Assembly (NCBI GenBank): GCA_002398105.1
Contig: DHCD01000061.1
Location: 1-21,192 of the forward strand
Length of the DNA stretch: 21,192 bases
From: Syntrophomonas sp. UBA4911
Lineage (GTDB): Bacteria > Bacillota > Syntrophomonadia > Syntrophomonadales > Syntrophomonadaceae
Direction of reading: 5' to 3'
This document shows, in pieces, positions 18,774-21,192 of this stretch. Under the pieces are notes generated by a model. It ran no database searches and was not told where the DNA came from. It worked only from the letters and a program-made list of their open reading frames with translations. Position 1 is the first letter of the stretch, and each line of letters starts with the position of its first letter. The position numbers and the translations under genes are program-made.

Positions 18774-21059
18774 CTAGTTGTTTTCTGCCTTAAGGGCTGC
18801 CAGCACTTTTTCCGGTGTCATAGGTAATTCTTTTAATCTTATCCCCACAGCATTATAAATTGCATTGGCTATAGCAGGAGCTATGGGGGTAAGGGCAGGC
18901 TCTGCAAGACCCTTGGCTCCATATGGACCATTAGGGTCGTCGGTTTCAACGAAAATAGTGTCAATCTTAGGCATATCTGTGGCTTTGGCAATACGGTATT
19001 TGCGGAAATTACTTTCTGTGCTGCCATTTTCCAACTTTAAATCCTCAAATAAGGCAAAACCAATTCCCTGGGCTACAGCTCCCTGAATCTGTCCTTCTGC
19101 CAACAAAGGATTAATAACCTTGCCCAGGTCGTGCGCCGCTGATAAATAAATAACTTTTACCTCACCTGTGGTCTTATTAACTTCTACCTCTGCCACTTGG
19201 GCAACAAAAGGATAAGCGCAGGATACATTGCCGTGTTTGGTTTGAGGATCAACCACGGCGACATCCTGGGGGACAAAAGTTCCTGTCACCTGTATCGTTC
19301 CGCCTCCCCGGTCATATGATGCTATCTGGGAGATATCTTTAAATGCTACTCTGAGATCAGACTTACCCCTGACCTTTATAAGCCCGTCTTCGATTTCAAG
19401 TTCTTCCTTGGGTACATTTAGTTTTTCTGCGGCATACTTGATTATAACTTCCCTTGCTTTTACCGCCGCATCTTTCACGGCATTGCCAGCCAGGGTGGTG
19501 ACCCTGTCACCAAAGGTACCCAGGCCGTGGGGCGAAGAGGAAGTGTCTACATTGATAACAGTTATCTGATCGGGAGTAATCCCTAATTCATCTGCCGCCA
19601 TCTGAGCCAATACCGTTTTAGAACCCTGACCGATATCCGGTTCTCCCACCTGAATAGTAACCTGGCCTTCTTCATCAATGCGCAAAAAAGCTGCTGCCCC
19701 GTCAAAAAAAGGCAGAAAAGTACGATTGCCGGATACATGCAGGCAGCAAGCCAGGCCTATGCCCCGGACAACTTCTCCCGCCTTTTTTTCTTGTCTTTTT
19801 CGCTGCCAATCTGCTTTGGCGGTGGCTTTCTCAATGCATTCACTTAAGCCACAGCTTCCTATCTTCCATCCGTATGGGGTAACGTCTCCTGTTTGGGTAG
19901 CATTTTTCAGCCTCAACTCAGCCGGATCCATGTTTAGCTTATTGGCCAGAATGTCTAACAAGGATTCAAAAGCAAAGTGACTTTGGGGGTTGCCAAACCC
20001 GCGAAAAGCGTTTGTAGCCGGTTTATTGGTATAGACTAAATCAGAAGTAGTTTTAATATTTTTTATTCGATAAAGGTTGTCGTGCCTGGTGATTGCACTA
20101 ACCATGATGCCGATTCCATAGTTGGTATAAGCGCCGTTATCTCCTATAAACCTGCTCTCTTTAGCTAAAAGAGTTCCATCTTTGGTAGCTCCTATCTTCA
20201 TATGGATTCTCATAGGCATGCGGGGAAAAGTGGCCATAAACTCTTCTTCGCGGGTATTCACTATTTTAACCGGTTGTCCGGAATATTTTGAGAGCAATGC
20301 GGCAATAGGATGAATTTTACATTCTTGTTTAGCGCCAAATCCACCGCCCACATTACATTGGATTATTCTGATCTGTTCCGGCTTTATACCAAGGGCACGG
20401 GCATAAGAGTATCTTAACGATTGCGGGACTTGCACTGGCGCCCAAATGATTACTTTTCCCGTACATTCCCATTGGGCGACAACAGACTGGGGTTCCAGAT
20501 AAGCCTGATGAACCATGCCGGTATAAAATTCGTCTTCCACAATTATGTCAGATTCTGCAAATGCCTTTTCCACATCGCCTATCTGATATTCAATATGATC
20601 CGCAACATTTGATGGCAGATGGTCGTGTATCTTAGGAGCGCCGGGTTGCATCGCTTCCTCCGGGGAAAATAGCGCAGGAAGCTCACTGTATTCAACCTCG
20701 ATTAATTTTATGGCCTCGAGTGCAGTCTCCTCGTCTACAGCGGCCACAGCCGCTATCTCATCACCCACATAGTGAACTTTATCTTTTACCATAACACGAT
20801 CATCGTCGATTCTCTGCCCTCTGGCTGTAAATAAAGGAAGATCTAATTCCGGGCCGGCAATAACCGCAGCTACTCCGGGTAAGCGACGCGCCTCACTGGT
20901 ATCTATTTTTACAATACGGCCATGGGAAATAGGGCTGCGCAAGATCTTTCCATAAAGAACCCCCGGAAGAGTAAAATCAGCGCCAAAACACATAGTTCCC
21001 GTAACCTTTTCTACTGCGTTTAACATGGGTATACCTTGTCCAACGTATTTTTTTGCCAT
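18774..21059 (-). CDS. Molybdopterin-binding large subunit of a xanthine dehydrogenase-family enzyme
   Basis: This is a complete, unsplit molybdenum cofactor subunit of 761 residues, the usual CoxL/XdhA length. It has VGDEIAAVAA (98-107), HQAYLEPQ (184-191), GGGFGAK (238-244), AFRGFGNPQ (351-359), VGEPDIGQGSKTVLAQMAA (471-489), TLAGNAV (522-528) and the catalytic Glu720 in GAKGLAEP. The GLAE form in place of GVGE or GLGE is a known variant. The CO dehydrogenase active-site loop (VAYRCSFR) is absent, so it is not a CO dehydrogenase; the substrate may be a purine, aldehyde, N-heterocycle or aromatic acyl-CoA. The ATG overlaps the stop of the preceding [2Fe-2S] gene (TAATG), and GGAG lies nine nt upstream. 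It is not a copy of the split enzyme, which differs in sequence throughout. Confidence 0.94.
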   Translation of the reverse strand: MAKKYVGQGIPMLNAVEKVTGTMCFGADFTLPGVLYGKILRSPISHGRIVKIDTSEARRLPGVAAVIAGPELDLPLFTARGQRIDDDRVMVKDKVHYVGDEIAAVAAVDEETALEAIKLIEVEYSELPALFSPEEAMQPGAPKIHDHLPSNVADHIEYQIGDVEKAFAESDIIVEDEFYTGMVHQAYLEPQSVVAQWECTGKVIIWAPVQVPQSLRYSYARALGIKPEQIRIIQCNVGGGFGAKQECKIHPIAALLSKYSGQPVKIVNTREEEFMATFPRMPMRIHMKIGATKDGTLLAKESRFIGDNGAYTNYGIGIMVSAITRHDNLYRIKNIKTTSDLVYTNKPATNAFRGFGNPQSHFAFESLLDILANKLNMDPAELRLKNATQTGDVTPYGWKIGSCGLSECIEKATAKADWQRKRQEKKAGEVVRGIGLACCLHVSGNRTFLPFFDGAAAFLRIDEEGQVTIQVGEPDIGQGSKTVLAQMAADELGITPDQITVINVDTSSSPHGLGTFGDRVTTLAGNAVKDAAVKAREVIIKYAAEKLNVPKEELEIEDGLIKVRGKSDLRVAFKDISQIASYDRGGGTIQVTGTFVPQDVAVVDPQTKHGNVSCAYPFVAQVAEVEVNKTTGEVKVIYLSAAHDLGKVINPLLAEGQIQGAVAQGIGFALFEDLKLENGSTESNFRKYRIAKATDMPKIDTIFVETDDPNGPYGAKGLAEPALTPIAPAIANAIYNAVGIRLKELPMTPEKVLAALKAENN

Positions 21060-21192
21060 TATTGCCCACTCCTTTCTGCTGTACGCAGTAATTTTGCAGC
21101 CAACAGAACGGCTTCAACGATCTTTACATAGCCTGTGCAGCGGCACAAATTACCTGAAATAGCCTGTTTTATTTCCTCCTCCGTTGGGTCAG
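21059..21192 (-). CDS. [2Fe-2S] subunit of a molybdenum hydroxylase (C-terminal part, cut by the window edge)
   Basis: The last 43 full codons of a minus-strand gene run from the right edge to TAA at 21061-21059. The translation DPTEEEIKQAISGNLCRCTGY contains the CxC pair of the second [2Fe-2S] cluster, followed by a helix ending LLRTAERSGQ. It matches the CoxS/NdhS-type small subunit and aligns with residues about 122-165 of the fused protein at 15782-17536. Stop and start of the next gene overlap as TAATG, so the two are translationally coupled. The N-terminal portion, with the plant-type cluster, lies outside the window. Confidence 0.92.
   Translation of the reverse strand, partial: DPTEEEIKQAISGNLCRCTGYVKIVEAVLLAAKLLRTAERSGQ

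Noticed and set aside
18774..21059. Aerobic-type CO dehydrogenase large subunit (CoxL)
   Set aside because: Subunit layout fits, but the CoxL form I signature loop with Cys (VAYRCSFR) is missing; the matching place reads AFRGFGNPQ.

Overview
The window looks like chromosomal DNA from an anaerobic, spore-forming Clostridia-class Firmicute, in the Peptococcaceae/Syntrophomonadaceae range. Evidence: strong GGAGG-type Shine-Dalgarno (SD) sites with frequent GTG and TTG starts, a SpoIIP peptidase, a candidate SpoVM peptide, a TIGR04086-type membrane protein, an SLH-domain surface protein, a Cas6 gene beside a type I-B/III-like CRISPR repeat, and a large molybdenum hydroxylase block. The species cannot be named from the sequence alone.

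Layout. (1) 1-1092: the leader end of a CRISPR array, read on the minus strand and running off the left edge, then its leader, then cas6. No other cas gene is in view. (2) 1270-2180: a small membrane protein gene on plus, then a stretch holding two micro-ORFs with SD sites on minus. One resembles the sporulation peptide SpoVM; the other is a 27-residue membrane peptide. (3) 2179-4649: a DinG-type helicase and a DUF3343 protein on minus. (4) 4870-7200: a two-gene plus unit of a class V aminotransferase and a DUF1015 protein, a pairing that suggests serine/glyoxylate-type metabolism. (5) 7287-9644: an apparently shortened SLH protein (minus), a membrane-anchored 3D-domain protein (plus) and a metallo-beta-lactamase-fold hydrolase (minus). 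(6) 9707-12085: S-adenosylhomocysteine hydrolase and SpoIIP on plus, separated by a terminator whose 3' arm carries the spoIIP ribosome binding site. (7) 12063-14107: a short antisense membrane ORF, a 14-helix-type MFS transporter and tRNA-Arg(CCG) with a near-consensus promoter. (8) 14214-21192: a minus-strand block of DUF3870 and two molybdenum hydroxylase units.

The molybdenum block is the most distinctive part. Unit A (18413 down to 14778) encodes an FAD subunit, a fusion of the two-[2Fe-2S] subunit with the N-terminal half of the molybdopterin subunit, and a separate protein carrying the C-terminal half with the catalytic Glu. From memory, this is the gene order of the Eubacterium barkeri nicotinate dehydrogenase (NdhF-S-L-M) with S and L fused. 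Unit B (21192 down to 18774) encodes a [2Fe-2S] subunit, cut by the window edge, and a full-length molybdopterin subunit. The two are separated by a strong terminator. The substrate of neither can be told from sequence.

The best candidates for something undescribed are the split and fused hydroxylase, the SpoVM-like micro-ORF, the terminator/RBS overlap ahead of spoIIP, and the DUF1015 protein with a ParB-like DGHHR motif beside an aminotransferase.
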